From CBDCYN01 sp965224205 (GTDB taxonomy: Bacteria; Planctomycetota; Phycisphaerae; Phycisphaerales; Phycisphaeraceae), in NCBI GenBank assembly GCA_965224205.1, contig CBDCYN010000011.1, positions 1-64,000 of the forward strand: a DNA stretch of 64,000 nucleotides, in the 5' to 3' direction. The stretch's first letter is position 1. Each line of letters starts with the position of its first letter. A program made the position numbers and the translations under genes. The notes under the pieces are model-generated. The model worked only from the letters and a program-made list of their open reading frames with translations. It did not search any database and had not been told where the DNA came from. Shown piece by piece: positions 8,515-18,183 of the stretch.

Positions 8515-9819
8515 CTACGCCCGACGCGCGACCTTGTTGGCCAGCACCGACAGCATCATCCCCAGTGTGACGTACCCCAGCATCACCTCCGTGGTGACCA
8601 TCAGCTGGCCGATCTTGTTCTGCGGCGCCACGTCCCCGAACCCCAGTGTCGTGTACGTGACGATCGAGAAATAAAACGGCGTGAACCACCACCGCAGGGC
8701 CTCGTGATCGGGGTAGGCGAGCATCCCCCGGCCCTGGCAGGTCAGGTCCGACAGCAGGTAGATCGCCCCGAACCCCACCGCCACCAAGAACGCGATACCC
8801 GCCACCCGTGTCATGCTCCGCCCGTAATCGATCCACCCCCACGCCCGGAAGGCCATCGGCATCAGCCTCAGCTCGAACTGCCGCTCGATCTGCATGGCCT
8901 TGATCCTCAGGTACTTTAGCGACCGCTTCTTGTTAAGCAGGATCCGCCACCGGAACCGGCGGATCGGCCGCTTGCGTCCCTGCCGTTGTAGGTCGTCGAC
9001 GATCTTCGCCCGGAACGTATCGATGAAGTCCTGGTCTTCGGCGTCGCGTTTGAACAGGGCGTTGCCGAAGCAGTTCGATACCCGGATCCCCCGGCACCGC
9101 CCGGTCATCTTCGACCGGTCGTACCGCACCCCGCCCAGGCGGGCGTCGGTGAGGTCGGCGTACGACAGCTCCGTGCCGATGATATTGGCGAAAGCCAGGT
9201 CGGCGCCGACCAGGTTGGCGTCTTCGAGGGACGCGAGGCTGAGGTTCGCCGATCGCAGCTTCGCCCCGGAGAGGTTCGCGGACGTGAGCTTCGCCCCGCT
9301 CAGATCGGCGCCCCACACCTGCGCTTGGGTGAGGTTCGCCCCCCACAGCTCCGCCCCGGCCATGGACGATTCGCTCACGTCCGCGCCGGTTAGATCGCCG
9401 CCGGTCAGGTTCGCGTTCGTCAGCCTCGCGGAGTTGAGCTTCGCCCCTTGCAGGTCGGTCCCGATCAGGAACGCGCCCTGGAGGTTCGTGTTCCATAGCT
9501 GCGCGCCGCGGAGATTGGCGTCGGTGAGGTCGGCGCCGGATAGGTCCGCCGAACCGAGGTTGGCCCCGGTGAGGTTGGCCCCGGCCAGATTGACGCGGCG
9601 CAGGTCGATCTGCTGGCCTTGCGGGCTGGCGGGCAGGGCCAGGCCCGAGAGATCGACGGGATCGGCGATGCTCGAAAGATCGGGGACCCACTGGGGGTGG
9701 TCGCGGCGGTACGCGTTCCATTCGTCGATCCGCTGCGGGTCGTCCCCCGCGCAGCGCAGCACGGCCAACGCTTCGGCACGGCCCCAGGTCGTCGCTTCAA
9801 CGCTGCATGGCTGGGTCAT
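8515..9819 (-). CDS. Pentapeptide-repeat protein fused to a K+-channel-type pore
   Basis: About 434 residues. Residues about 55-245 form a long A(N/D)LxG pentapeptide-repeat array (for example LAGANLTGANLGSADLSGAD), expected to fold as a right-handed quadrilateral beta helix. A basic linker follows, then a two-TM ion-channel module: TM1 IAFLVAVGFGAIYLL, a pore with filter TLGFGDVAP, and TM2 QLMVTTEVMLGYVTLGMMLSVLA. The filter TxGFGD resembles the TVGYGD of K+ channels. The array is N-terminal and would be cytoplasmic, so it could act as a gating or ligand domain. ATG 9819 begins MTQPCSVEATTW; the frame is open to 9981, but the extra residues look non-coding. Confidence 0.85.
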   Translation of the reverse strand: MTQPCSVEATTWGRAEALAVLRCAGDDPQRIDEWNAYRRDHPQWVPDLSSIADPVDLSGLALPASPQGQQIDLRRVNLAGANLTGANLGSADLSGADLTDANLRGAQLWNTNLQGAFLIGTDLQGAKLNSARLTNANLTGGDLTGADVSESSMAGAELWGANLTQAQVWGADLSGAKLTSANLSGAKLRSANLSLASLEDANLVGADLAFANIIGTELSYADLTDARLGGVRYDRSKMTGRCRGIRVSNCFGNALFKRDAEDQDFIDTFRAKIVDDLQRQGRKRPIRRFRWRILLNKKRSLKYLRIKAMQIERQFELRLMPMAFRAWGWIDYGRSMTRVAGIAFLVAVGFGAIYLLSDLTCQGRGMLAYPDHEALRWWFTPFYFSIVTYTTLGFGDVAPQNKIGQLMVTTEVMLGYVTLGMMLSVLANKVARRA

Positions 9820-10731
9820 GGAACGAGCCTCGACGGATGAGCGGCTCAACCGCGTGCAACCTAGCCGCAGACGATGCCTGCAGACCAATGCCCCCCGCCC
9901 GCCGCCTATCTCCCGCATGGACTCAGGCTTGGTAACGCGGATAACGGCGACAATCACAAAGCCCCGGGTCGGGTAGAACACGCCGCTTTGTCTACACCAC
10001 TCCTATCGTGTCGAACCGTTTTGCACTTGACCCAGATATTTCTTCTGGGTGAGTTCAACATTTAGAGCGTATCCCGATTTCATGTACGACATAAGGTGGT
10101 CTGGTGATTCGGAAGAACCCGTGGCTCTACGGTCGCGGCTGGTCGGGGGCGTCATACGCCATTTCGGGAAACGCTCTAAACGCGATAGGGCTGAACACCG
10201 GTCTTGATAGGGGCACCGCAGTCCATCTATCTGTTGGGGAACACGCTCGAAGATCAACCATTGATTCACGATACCTAAGACACCTCTAGGAACACTCGCT
10301 TTCCCTGGTCTGCAACGAAGGCCATTTCGGTTTCGAAACCGTCTTGGTTGGACTACGACATGAAGCAAAAACATGAAACAAAAATAGATGCAGGGTCCCA
10401 TCAAGAGGGGCGATCTTGTACAATAAATTTGGATCAGGTGATTCCGAGGGTATGCCTTCACATAGGGGTTAACCCGCACGCCACACACAAACTCCGGACC
10501 GGGGCTAGAGATGACTCGATCCAATCACGCCCCGGCCGAGGCGGCTTGGATCCGTTGTGGCCGCGTACGGGATCGGTCGTGCTGAAGGTTTGAGGCACGG
10601 CTGACGGCCTATTCAACAAGAGGCACCTCGCAAAGAGGCGTTTGAAAACCCCATCCATGCCCCCGAACTTCAGGGGTCGATTGGCAAACGCCGTAGGCTT
10701 TATATTTTTAGGATAGGAGCCAAGCATTCCT
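9820..10731. other. Intergenic region with one MITE
   Basis: About 900 bp. It holds a small hairpin (ACCCAGA/TCTGGGT near 10030-10050), the MITE at 10065-10176 and then no recognisable gene up to the LuxR-type regulator. The AT-rich segment around 10697-10715 (TTTATATTTTTAGGATAGGAG) is the likely promoter and ribosome-site region of that gene. Confidence 0.5.
10065..10176. mobile_element. 112-bp IS630-type MITE
   Basis: Flanked by TA (10063-10064 and 10177-10178). The ends read GAGCGTATCCCGA and the complement of GAGCGTTTCCCGA, which match at 12 of 13 positions and share the GAGC start of the local IS630 elements. It has no coding capacity. Confidence 0.72.
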
Positions 10732-11076
10732 ATGACGCACACGAGCAGCTACCGTCCGGCACGTCCGGCTAAGCAGAATCAATTTATTCTTTCAGAGGCG
10801 ACGTGGCAGAGGCTCGCCGCGTCACTACGGATGTCCAACCGTGAGCTCGAAATCACGAAATACATCTTTGACGACCGCAAGGAATGCGCCATCGCCCGCG
10901 AGCTTGGCATTTCATCGCATACGGTGCACACTCATGTGGAGCGCCTCTACCGCAAACTGAATGTGGGCAGCCGGGTGGAACTTGTGGTGGCCGTGTTCAC
11001 CGCCTATATCTCGATGCACCACAATCGAAACCACGTCCATGATCGCCCCACCGAGTCGGTGGGACAACCGGTGTAG
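10732..11076 (+). CDS. LuxR-type HTH transcriptional regulator, stand-alone
   Basis: This 114-residue protein is essentially a single LuxR-C/GerE HTH domain: MSNRELEITKYIFDDRKECAIARELGISSHTVHTHVERLYRKLNV. The diagnostic helices (ISSHTVHTHV and YRKLNVGSRVELV) are intact. There is no receiver or ligand-binding domain, so it either responds through a partner or acts constitutively. The start at 10732 has GGAG about 12 nt upstream, a long spacing. It lies 125 bp upstream of the giant surface-protein gene on the same strand, so it could control that gene. Confidence 0.85.
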   Translation: MTHTSSYRPARPAKQNQFILSEATWQRLAASLRMSNRELEITKYIFDDRKECAIARELGISSHTVHTHVERLYRKLNVGSRVELVVAVFTAYISMHHNRNHVHDRPTESVGQPV

Positions 11077-11200
11077 GCTGTCCAGCCGACGGTTCAACAA
11101 CTGACAGCTGCAAAAGGGACTGCCGTCACCCCCGCTGCGGTGGTAAAAATACATCTCGATCGAGATACTTTCTAACTTTCTACCACTTTGGGAGGTTGTT

Positions 11201-14200
11201 ATGGGTACCACACTGTCTAATCTGCTAGGGAAGGTATGGTTTCGCAACCGCGGCGCGCAAGCTGTTGTTGGAGATCATTGGTCAGAGTTTGAGGAAGACG
11301 ACCGGCCGGTGTTCCATCAGCTGGAAGACCGTATCCTACTGTCGGCGGGTGGCACGGAGCAATTGACCAATTTGTTTGGCTTCGAGTCCGACGTTGCCGT
11401 CGATCCCAACAATCCGCTGATTGTGGCGACCTCTCAGTTCCGTACAGTGGCGATCTCGACAGACGGGGGCCAAACGTTTCCAACCATCGTGAACGTGCCT
11501 CCGCCTAACGGCTACGCCGGCGGTGGGGGCGACCCGACGCTGTCATTTGATACCCAAGGGAATCTGTACTTCGGCTATCTCGCCATCAACCCTAATCCGG
11601 TCACGGCGAACCGCAACATCGGCGTCTTCGCCGCGGTCATCGATCCCGCCACGGGGAATATCCTGCAAAACGTGCAGATCGCAGCCGAATCAGCCACGGA
11701 TCATCATGACAAAGAGTGGGTGGCGGTCGACTACTGGGAGGACAGTCCGTTTCGCGACAATGCCTACATGGTTTGGACCCAACTAGGGAACAACCCGTCA
11801 CAGATTTTGTTTTCCAGCACGACCGACGGAGGCGTCAACTGGTCGGCGCCCATGCAACTGGACCCCGGCGGCCAGGGCTTCGTCTGGCCGTCTGAGGTTT
11901 CGGTGGGCCGCAATGGCGACGTATGGGTTGGCTGGCACACGAACACAGCCAACACCGCCGGGAACCTGGGCTCGATCGTGCTGCGTCGCTCCAGTGACGG
12001 GGGCGCTACGTTCCAGCCGCAGGTCACGCCCTTCCCCGCGGGCACCGCGGACATCACCGACAACAATTCGGCCAACAACCCCACCATGCCCGGAAACATC
12101 TCCTGGATGCAGGGCGCCGTCCAGCCACGGATCCTGCTGGACCCGATCCGTCCCAACAATATCTACGTGATCTCCGTCGACGACCCGGACAATAACTACG
12201 CCGCCGGCGACCCCGCCAACATCGTGATGGCTCGTTCCACCGACTACGGGGCATCCTGGACCCGAAGCACGATTAGCCACGCCCCCTTCGGCACGATCCA
12301 GACGATGCCCAGCGCGTCGATTGATCAGGACGGAAACATTACCGTTCTGTGGTACGACTCGCGCAACGGCGGCGCAAGCGTGGGCGTGGACCAGGTCCTG
12401 GGCACCGCGGATGACAACCTGTTGTTAGACCTCTACGCGACCGTCAGTCTCGACGGTGGGCTGACGTTCAGCAACGACTTCCAAGTGAATGAGGTTCCCT
12501 TCGATCCCGATCTCGGGGCGGGCGACCGGTTCCCTCCCAACAATGTATTGCGGATCGGCGAATACAACGGTCACGATGGTGACTCGGGGTATGCGTATGT
12601 GTCGTGGACCGCCAACAACGGCAACAACCAGGATATTTCCTTTGATGTGTTCAGTGCGCTGTCGGCATTCCCCGATCAGTTCGAGGAGAACGACACGGTC
12701 GACACCGTCACCGTGCTCGGATCAGCATCGGTTATCCAACACAATGAGCTTACCATTCATCCCGGCGACTCTGCCGACGACGAAGATTTCTTCCTCTATA
12801 CCGCCCATAGCACCGGAAAACTGCTGGTCCATATCGACTTCATTAACCGCGCCGGCGACCTAGACCTGGAGATCCAGGATAGTGCGGGCAACCAGATCGC
12901 GCTAGCCAATTCAGTGACCGATGACGAGACGCTGGTGATACCCGTGGTGGGGGGCGAGGACTACGTGGTGCGCGTCTTCGGGATCGGGGGCAATACCAAC
13001 CACTACGACCTAGAGATCGAAAACTTCCCCGCCCCCGTCCCGATCGCCCTTAGCCTGGGTGCCGGTGACGACACGGGGATGATGAACAACGACAACGTGA
13101 CCTCCGAGGATGAAGCCACGATCACCATCCTGACGGATCTCTCGGACTTCGCCGCCATGGGCATCGACATCCTCACGCCGGACGAGGTCGCCGACAACGA
13201 ACCCGGCGCCGCGGTCGAGGTCTTCGTGGGCGGTCAATCGATCGGGTTCGCCACCCCGGTCCTCGGATCCGACAACACACTGTTTACGTTCCAGTTCGGC
13301 GCGGGAGACCTATCGGAGAACCTCAACGTGGTCACCGCGGCGGTGCGGATCTTCGATGGGCAAGACCCCCAGGAGGACGGGCGCGGGTCCCTGTCACAAC
13401 CCCTGCTGCTGACGCTGGACACCGCCGCCCCAGCCACGCCCGCAGCCCCCGACCTGCTCGCCTCCAGCGACACCGGCATGAGCGACGACGACAACGTGAC
13501 CGCGAAGATGCAGCCGGCTTTCGCCGGCACCGCCGAGGCCAACGCCAAGGTCCGCGTGAAAGCCAACGGGGCCGTGGTCGGCCAAGGTGTAGCGACCTCC
13601 GCGGGCGACTGGGAGGTGACCGTCGAGCCTCTGGACGACGGCGTGTACGACATCACGGTGGAAGTCGAAGACCTCGCCGGCAACGTCAGCGAGATGTCCG
13701 CGGCCACCCAGATCGAGATCGACACCCTCCAGCCCAACACCCCCCTGCTCGACCTCGTCGAGGCCGACGACTCGGGTCGGCACAACGACGACAACATCAC
13801 CAACGTCAACACCCCGCTGCTGTCGGCGACCACCCACGACCCCAACGCCGCCTCGCACCTGTTGGCCGACAACTTCAAGTACCGCATCTACAACCGGCTC
13901 GAAGAGAGCGTCGAGGTCCTGCTGTACGACTCGTTTGCCGAGACCGGCGACTTCACCGATCTCAATCAGGTCTTCACCACCGCGGACCTGCTTAACGGCG
14001 CCACGATCCTCGGCCCACTAGCCGACGGCGTGCACGACCTGAAGCTCGAGGTCGAGGACCGCGCCGGCAACATCAGCGAGGACTTCCTGCTAGCCGTCCT
14101 CATCGACACCGTCGCCCCCGACGGCACCCTGAACCTGCACCCCGACAGCGACAGCGGGATCTGGGGCTTCGCCGAGACCATGAACGACCTCGTGACCAAC

Positions 14201-16852
14201 GACAAGACGCCGATGGTGTTCGGCGTCAGCGAAGCCGACGCCCTGGTGCGCGTCGACATCGACGGCGTCGCTGCGGGCACGACCGTCGCGGTCCCGCTCG
14301 ACGGCGACGACGCCTTCCCCCCGCCGCCCGAGTTCGACGGCACCTACCAACTCCAGACAATCCTCAACCTCGCCGACGGCGAGCACACGCTCGAGGCGTT
14401 CTTCCGCGACGTCGCGGGCAACGAGAGCCCGGCGTCCGACGACGCGACCATCACCATCCTAGTCGACACCGCCGGCCCGCGTATTACCAACGTCACGAGA
14501 GGCCTGGTTAGTAACGACAATCTCTTTAGCTTTGACGGCGTCACCAGCGTGTTCGAGCCCAAGCCCAGCCCGACCGGGCCTGATCCACTGATCCACAGCG
14601 TCGTGGTCCACTTCAGCGACCTGCCGGACCGCACAGCCGCGTTCTCAGACGTGCACGCCCTGTTCGAAGCAGCGGCCGGTGAGGAGGGCAACTACCAGAT
14701 CCTCGGGGACCACAACGGCAACATCACCATCGTGGAGGTCAACGTCACGTTCACGACAACCGCGGACGACGGCCTGCCCGAGACCGCACAGGTCGAGCTG
14801 GTCCTCGATGCGCCGCTGCCCGACGACCGCTTCACCATCTGGGTCTCCGACCGGATCACCGACCCGGCGGGCAACCCGCTCGATGGCGAGTCGGGCGCCC
14901 AGGCGCCGTTTGACGGCAACAACGTGCCCGACCCCACCGCGCCGATCTTCCCCACCGGGGACGGCGCGCACGGGGGTGATTTCCACGCCCGCTTCACCGT
15001 CGATAGCCGCCCGGAGATCGGCACCTTTGCCCTGGGCACCAGCTACATCGACATCAACGGCAACCTCGTGTTCGACCCCGAAGGCAAGGACCGCGATCAG
15101 ACCAACCGCGACATCGTCTTTCTGTTCGGTAAACGAGACGACAAGGTGTTCGCTGGTAATTTCGCCCCTGACGACGCCCTGACCGCCACCGGTTACGACA
15201 AGCTCGGGTCCTACGGCGTCACTGACGGCAAGGGGCAACCGGCGTGGCAGTGGCGGCTGGACTTCGACCACGACGGGGTGATCGACTTCGAGGTCACCAG
15301 CGGTGTTCAGGGCGAAGGCGACCCGGTCGCGGGCGATTTCGACCCCACCCATCCCGGCGATGAGATCGGACTGTTCAACGCCGGCCGTTGGTTGCTGGAT
15401 GCGAACGGCAACAACAATATCGGCGACCCCCTCGACCTCGACTTGAGAGGCGACCTGCGCGGCCTGCCGGTGGTCGGGGACTTCGACGGTGACGGCCTCG
15501 ACGACCTGGGGGCATGGACCCCCGGCAATGAAGGCCTGCAAATCAAGGGGCGCTTCAGCTTTGACCTGGCGTTCAACGGCCTAACCGGCGACGCCGAACA
15601 GGTGATCGAGTTCGATCTGGCGGGTGTCTTCGAGCAGCCGGTGGCGGCTGACATGAACGAGGACGGCATCGACGACTTGGGCCTGTTCGTCACCCGCCGC
15701 GAGGGCGTCACGCCCGAAGAGTCCGCCGAGTGGTTCTTCCTGATCTCCGACGACCCGACGCCGACGCCGGGGCAGGTCACCGCGCTGGACCACCCGTTCA
15801 CGCCCATCCCGTTCGGGACCGACTTTTTCGCTCAATTCGGAGACGAACAGGCGTTGCCGGTGGTGGGAAATTTCGATCCGCCCACCACGCCGCTGAGTCC
15901 ACCGACCGACTCGACGACCGACTCAACCCTTCAGGCCCAGGACACAAGTATCGATGCGGCGACGCCGCACGACGGCCCCGCGGTGGCCGAGGCGCCTGTC
16001 GAGAACCCCGAAACGACCGGTCTGGAGCCGGGCGACTTCGCAAGCCAGTTCGATCCATCTGGCCATACGGGCCACACGCTGTCGTCCCAGCCGCCCGTGT
16101 CGTCGCAGCGTGGGTCTAGTTCCTTCGCCCACGAGGCGAACGACGCTGGGACCCGCGCTGTTGACGTGGGCGCCTCGACCACGCGTGAGGCCTCATATGT
16201 GTCGAGCCTGTCTGGTGTGAGCCTATCCGTTGTCCCAGAGACCGGCTCGCTGTCCTTGGGTACCGACCTGGGTAGCCCTGCTACGCCGTCGGCCATCTTG
16301 TTCGCCGGTGCGGACCATCATGGGATTGGCATGAACAGACCGCATCAACGTTCAGCAACACCGGGTTCGAGCCCAAGGGCCGGCGAAGTGCGGACACTCG
16401 ACGCGGGCGATTGGGGACAACGGACCGGGGTTGCGCAGCCCGGGTGGGTTCGGGGTCATGGGGGCCAAGACATGGCGTCGGCTTCCATGCCGCGGACAGG
16501 ATCCCAGGAGTTTGACGAGACGACCCTCTCCATGGCGTCGATGCCGACGATCGGCGCCATCGCGGTCAGTGGAATCGCTGCGTTGTTCACCTTCGGCGCC
16601 GAGTCGCCGGTGCGGAGAAGGAAGACCGGCCAACGGGCATCAACCTTCAATCCGGTAACCAAGAGTCAGCGGGGTGGCGTTGCCGAGGATCACACGGTAC
16701 TTATGTCGCCGCAGCCTCAATTAGCCCTTGGGTCGGTGGCCAGCAGCAGCCCCGAAGACCATGGTTTACAACAGCTGATCGACGCCTGGCCGGATCTATC
16801 GGAAGTCGTGAAGGCCGGTATCGTGGCCATGGTGAAGGTGTCTAGTAAATAA
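11201..16852 (+). CDS. Giant secreted/surface protein with LEPR-XLL-type motif, BNR, Ig-like and FG-GAP-like repeats
   Basis: 1883 residues; ATG 11201 follows GGGAGG. Residues 36-52 contain FHQLEDRILLSA, the LExR-x-LLSA signature of planctomycete secreted proteins. Residues about 55-500 hold sialidase/BNR-like Asp-box segments (STDGGQTF, STTDGGVNWS, SSDGGATF, DYGASW). Residues about 510-610 form a pre-peptidase C-terminal-like domain (DQFEENDTVDTV...GDLDLEIQD). Acidic Ig-like modules follow, each starting with a D(S/T)G-xx-(N/D)DDN motif. Residues about 1270-1570 carry DxDGDGxDDLG FG-GAP-like repeats. A Ser/Thr/Pro-rich spacer leads to a short hydrophobic segment IGAIAVSGIAALFTF followed by RRRK, probably a membrane anchor or sorting tail. 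A role in the cell surface or matrix is inferred, with Ca2+ binding likely. Composition is strongly acidic. Confidence 0.9.
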   Translation: MGTTLSNLLGKVWFRNRGAQAVVGDHWSEFEEDDRPVFHQLEDRILLSAGGTEQLTNLFGFESDVAVDPNNPLIVATSQFRTVAISTDGGQTFPTIVNVPPPNGYAGGGGDPTLSFDTQGNLYFGYLAINPNPVTANRNIGVFAAVIDPATGNILQNVQIAAESATDHHDKEWVAVDYWEDSPFRDNAYMVWTQLGNNPSQILFSSTTDGGVNWSAPMQLDPGGQGFVWPSEVSVGRNGDVWVGWHTNTANTAGNLGSIVLRRSSDGGATFQPQVTPFPAGTADITDNNSANNPTMPGNISWMQGAVQPRILLDPIRPNNIYVISVDDPDNNYAAGDPANIVMARSTDYGASWTRSTISHAPFGTIQTMPSASIDQDGNITVLWYDSRNGGASVGVDQVLGTADDNLLLDLYATVSLDGGLTFSNDFQVNEVPFDPDLGAGDRFPPNNVLRIGEYNGHDGDSGYAYVSWTANNGNNQDISFDVFSALSAFPDQFEENDTVDTVTVLGSASVIQHNELTIHPGDSADDEDFFLYTAHSTGKLLVHIDFINRAGDLDLEIQDSAGNQIALANSVTDDETLVIPVVGGEDYVVRVFGIGGNTNHYDLEIENFPAPVPIALSLGAGDDTGMMNNDNVTSEDEATITILTDLSDFAAMGIDILTPDEVADNEPGAAVEVFVGGQSIGFATPVLGSDNTLFTFQFGAGDLSENLNVVTAAVRIFDGQDPQEDGRGSLSQPLLLTLDTAAPATPAAPDLLASSDTGMSDDDNVTAKMQPAFAGTAEANAKVRVKANGAVVGQGVATSAGDWEVTVEPLDDGVYDITVEVEDLAGNVSEMSAATQIEIDTLQPNTPLLDLVEADDSGRHNDDNITNVNTPLLSATTHDPNAASHLLADNFKYRIYNRLEESVEVLLYDSFAETGDFTDLNQVFTTADLLNGATILGPLADGVHDLKLEVEDRAGNISEDFLLAVLIDTVAPDGTLNLHPDSDSGIWGFAETMNDLVTNDKTPMVFGVSEADALVRVDIDGVAAGTTVAVPLDGDDAFPPPPEFDGTYQLQTILNLADGEHTLEAFFRDVAGNESPASDDATITILVDTAGPRITNVTRGLVSNDNLFSFDGVTSVFEPKPSPTGPDPLIHSVVVHFSDLPDRTAAFSDVHALFEAAAGEEGNYQILGDHNGNITIVEVNVTFTTTADDGLPETAQVELVLDAPLPDDRFTIWVSDRITDPAGNPLDGESGAQAPFDGNNVPDPTAPIFPTGDGAHGGDFHARFTVDSRPEIGTFALGTSYIDINGNLVFDPEGKDRDQTNRDIVFLFGKRDDKVFAGNFAPDDALTATGYDKLGSYGVTDGKGQPAWQWRLDFDHDGVIDFEVTSGVQGEGDPVAGDFDPTHPGDEIGLFNAGRWLLDANGNNNIGDPLDLDLRGDLRGLPVVGDFDGDGLDDLGAWTPGNEGLQIKGRFSFDLAFNGLTGDAEQVIEFDLAGVFEQPVAADMNEDGIDDLGLFVTRREGVTPEESAEWFFLISDDPTPTPGQVTALDHPFTPIPFGTDFFAQFGDEQALPVVGNFDPPTTPLSPPTDSTTDSTLQAQDTSIDAATPHDGPAVAEAPVENPETTGLEPGDFASQFDPSGHTGHTLSSQPPVSSQRGSSSFAHEANDAGTRAVDVGASTTREASYVSSLSGVSLSVVPETGSLSLGTDLGSPATPSAILFAGADHHGIGMNRPHQRSATPGSSPRAGEVRTLDAGDWGQRTGVAQPGWVRGHGGQDMASASMPRTGSQEFDETTLSMASMPTIGAIAVSGIAALFTFGAESPVRRRKTGQRASTFNPVTKSQRGGVAEDHTVLMSPQPQLALGSVASSSPEDHGLQQLIDAWPDLSEVVKAGIVAMVKVSSK

Positions 16853-17054
16853 CCCACGGATGCTTGAGTGCTTTGCGACGTTTGAGATTTTGGGTCAACG
16901 GCTCGGCGAGACGCGCGCATCAACAAGCGGGTTCCTGATCGAACACCGGCAACGGCTCAAGAACCTGCTTCCTCACGGTCGCGGCTCGCTAGAGGACCAA
17001 CCCGAAAGTTGGGCCGCGGCAGAGCACGGACAGATCTCGCTAGAGCATCTGGCA

Positions 17055-17702
17055 TCAATGTTCTCCATAGCCACAGGCTTGAAAGTAGTTGGGGCATTCT
17101 GTGGGGTGAACGGCTCGCAGGGCATCGGCGATGGCGTCGTTCAAGGCGTCGAACGTCTTGGCGCTGACCCGACGTAGCCACGCTTTGACTTTGCTCCACA
17201 GCTTTTCGATCGGGTTGAGGTCGGGCGAGTAAGGCGGCAAGTACCAAAGGTCCGCGCCGGCCGCTTCGATCGCCTCACGGATCCCCGCGCCTTTGTGCGA
17301 CGAGAGATTGTCCATCACCACGACATCCCCGGGCCGCAGCGACGGGGCCAAGAACTGCTGTGTATAAGCCAGGAACGTTGCCGCGTCCATCGGACCGTCG
17401 ACCACCACCGTCGCGCCTTGGCTCACGCCGTCGAGCCGGATGGCACTGAGCATCGTCATGGTTTTCCAGTGGCCGTCCGGGGTGTGATCCACGCAGCGCT
17501 CGCCGATCGGCGACCGGCCGTACAGCCGGGTCATGTTGGTCTTGGCCCCGGATTCATCGAGGAAAACAAACGAACCCGGGTCCACGAACCGCCGGGCGAT
17601 CATGAAGCTTCGCCGACGTCGAGCCACGTCCGGACGTTCTTGTTCGGCGGCGATCAGCGACTTCTTTTTAAGGATAGCCCCAGACGCTTCAACGCCCGGC
17701 AC
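17055..17702 (-). CDS. IS630 transposase ORF B (DDE domain), copy C
   Basis: This is a complete catalytic domain with FLDESGAKTNM, VVMDNLSSHKG and NPIEKLWSKVKAW, giving all three acidic residues, and it ends CGYGEH. It overlaps ORF A by 49 bp. The A-run in TTAAAAAGAAG (17666-17676 complement) is the likely -1 frameshift site. Confidence 0.88.
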   Translation of the reverse strand: MPGVEASGAILKKKSLIAAEQERPDVARRRRSFMIARRFVDPGSFVFLDESGAKTNMTRLYGRSPIGERCVDHTPDGHWKTMTMLSAIRLDGVSQGATVVVDGPMDAATFLAYTQQFLAPSLRPGDVVVMDNLSSHKGAGIREAIEAAGADLWYLPPYSPDLNPIEKLWSKVKAWLRRVSAKTFDALNDAIADALRAVHPTECPNYFQACGYGEH

Positions 17703-17989
17703 ACCGTCGATTCGACCACCCGCACGCTCAGCAGAGGCATCAGCTGCTTGGCCGTGATCCCCGGCTGGGCCGCGACCCTCTCACGCAAGATCTGCTCATC
17801 AGCCGCCGTGAGCTTCACCGGCCCCTTGGGCCCCGGCACGCCCGGCGACAACTCCCCTCGTCGATGTCGACCCAGCCAGTCGCGCACCGTCGGCCGCGCC
17901 ACGGAAAACCGCTTTGCCACCGAAGCGATCGGTTCACCCGACCCCGCCGCCACGACCACCCGCTGCCGCAAGTCCATCGAATAGGTCAT
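17654..17989 (-). CDS. IS630 transposase ORF A (HTH domain), copy C
   Basis: This 111-residue DNA-binding half starts MTYSMDLRQRVVVAAGSGEP and ends SLKRSR. The start at 17989 matches the position and ribosome-site context (AGGCCAAGGTC) of the other copies. Confidence 0.87.
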   Translation of the reverse strand: MTYSMDLRQRVVVAAGSGEPIASVAKRFSVARPTVRDWLGRHRRGELSPGVPGPKGPVKLTAADEQILRERVAAQPGITAKQLMPLLSVRVVESTVCRALKRLGLSLKRSR

Positions 17990-18183
17990 GACCTTGGCCT
18001 CCATGCCAGAAATCACACTTATCGGTCAAAGAAGATTATTTACGCCAATGGCTATAGAGAAAGGCGGTTGAACCGATCGTTGATGGGTGTGGAAAAGGTG
18101 CGCGGTCCGTGGTGAAGCCATAAACCCCGCTTGCTTGCACGGGCGGTTTGTCGAGGCCGGTCGCGGGTTGACCCGGGCTCGGG

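Larger units (their letters stand above)
17043..18054 (-). mobile_element. IS630-family insertion sequence, copy C
   Basis: The element is 1012 bp, exactly the length of copies A and B, and is flanked by TA (17041-17042 and 18055-18056). Its ends GAGCATCTGGCATCAAT and the complement of TAGCCATTGGCGTAAAT are imperfect inverted repeats; the right end has decayed from the GAGC consensus. Both ORFs are open. It is diverged from A/B throughout, so it is an older relative. Confidence 0.87.

Noticed and set aside
8933..9976. Long frames on both strands opposite the pentapeptide-channel gene
   Set aside because: Caused by the repetitive third-position G/C of the pentapeptide array; their products are Arg/Pro-rich and show no domain.
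11798..15835. Long open frames on the minus strand across the giant surface-protein gene
   Set aside because: They are GC-rich antisense shadows with no ribosome sites and no domain; the plus-strand frame has clear repeats and motifs.
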